This document shows positions 5,306-5,347 of a DNA stretch of 5,347 nucleotides, one piece after another; position 1 is the first letter of the stretch; each line of letters begins with the position of its first letter. Location: assembly GCA_964508195.1 (NCBI GenBank), contig CAZDSH010000080.1, positions 1-5,347 on the forward strand. Direction: 5' to 3'. Under the pieces are notes generated by a model. The model made no database searches and had not been told where the DNA came from. It worked only from the letters and a program-made list of their open reading frames with translations. This DNA comes from JAAYEV01 sp964508195. GTDB lineage: Bacteria; Bacillota; Clostridia; Ch29. Both the position numbers and the translations under genes were made by a program.

Positions 5306-5347
5306 AAAGGCATTAGGCTGTCCGTAGCTGAGCTTACACCCGCATAA
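5306..5347. other. Right-edge non-coding sequence
   Basis: No gene, promoter or repeat is supported in these last bases. They may belong to an intergenic region or to a gene continuing beyond the window, but no frame gives a recognisable protein fragment. Confidence 0.4.

Overview
The window looks like a chromosomal segment from a Gram-positive, probably clostridial (Firmicutes) bacterium. This rests on the gene content and order, strong GGAGG-type ribosome binding sites, TTG and GTG starts, and a locus that parallels the Bacillus subtilis order acpS-ydcC-alr-ndoAI-ndoA. The assignment below class level is open. All six genes are on the minus strand, so transcription runs from the right edge of the window to the left.

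From right to left, the first non-coding flank (5064-5347) holds a run of twelve purine-rich 7-bp repeats and an exact 40-bp direct repeat with palindromic arms. Next come acpS (holo-ACP synthase), nnr (bifunctional NAD(P)HX epimerase/dehydratase, start overlapping the end of acpS by 41 nt), a YdcC/LolA-like lipoprotein gene, and alr (alanine racemase). These four are closely spaced and read as one operon of housekeeping functions: lipid carrier activation, repair of damaged nicotinamide cofactors, an envelope lipoprotein, and D-alanine for peptidoglycan. A near-consensus sigma-A promoter just after alr then starts the toxin-antitoxin pair ndoAI/mazE (antitoxin) and ndoA/mazF (UACAU-type endoribonuclease). 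Downstream of ndoA are a weak terminator candidate and small stem-loops (359-422). The left flank (1-290) is a dispersed-type palindromic repeat whose left arm has been expanded into at least nine tandem 25-bp units.

The starts of four genes were moved downstream from the longest open frame because a good Shine-Dalgarno and family length agree: acpS at 5050, nnr at 4671, mazE at 1056 (GTG) and ndoA at 779 (TTG).

I see no previously undescribed multi-gene system here; the genes are a conserved block. The less ordinary material is in the flanks, where three unrelated repeat families bracket the block. There are also a few small observations inside it: a single predicted toxin self-target site lying across the codon for a catalytic residue, the acpS/nnr overprint, and a motif variant in Nnr.
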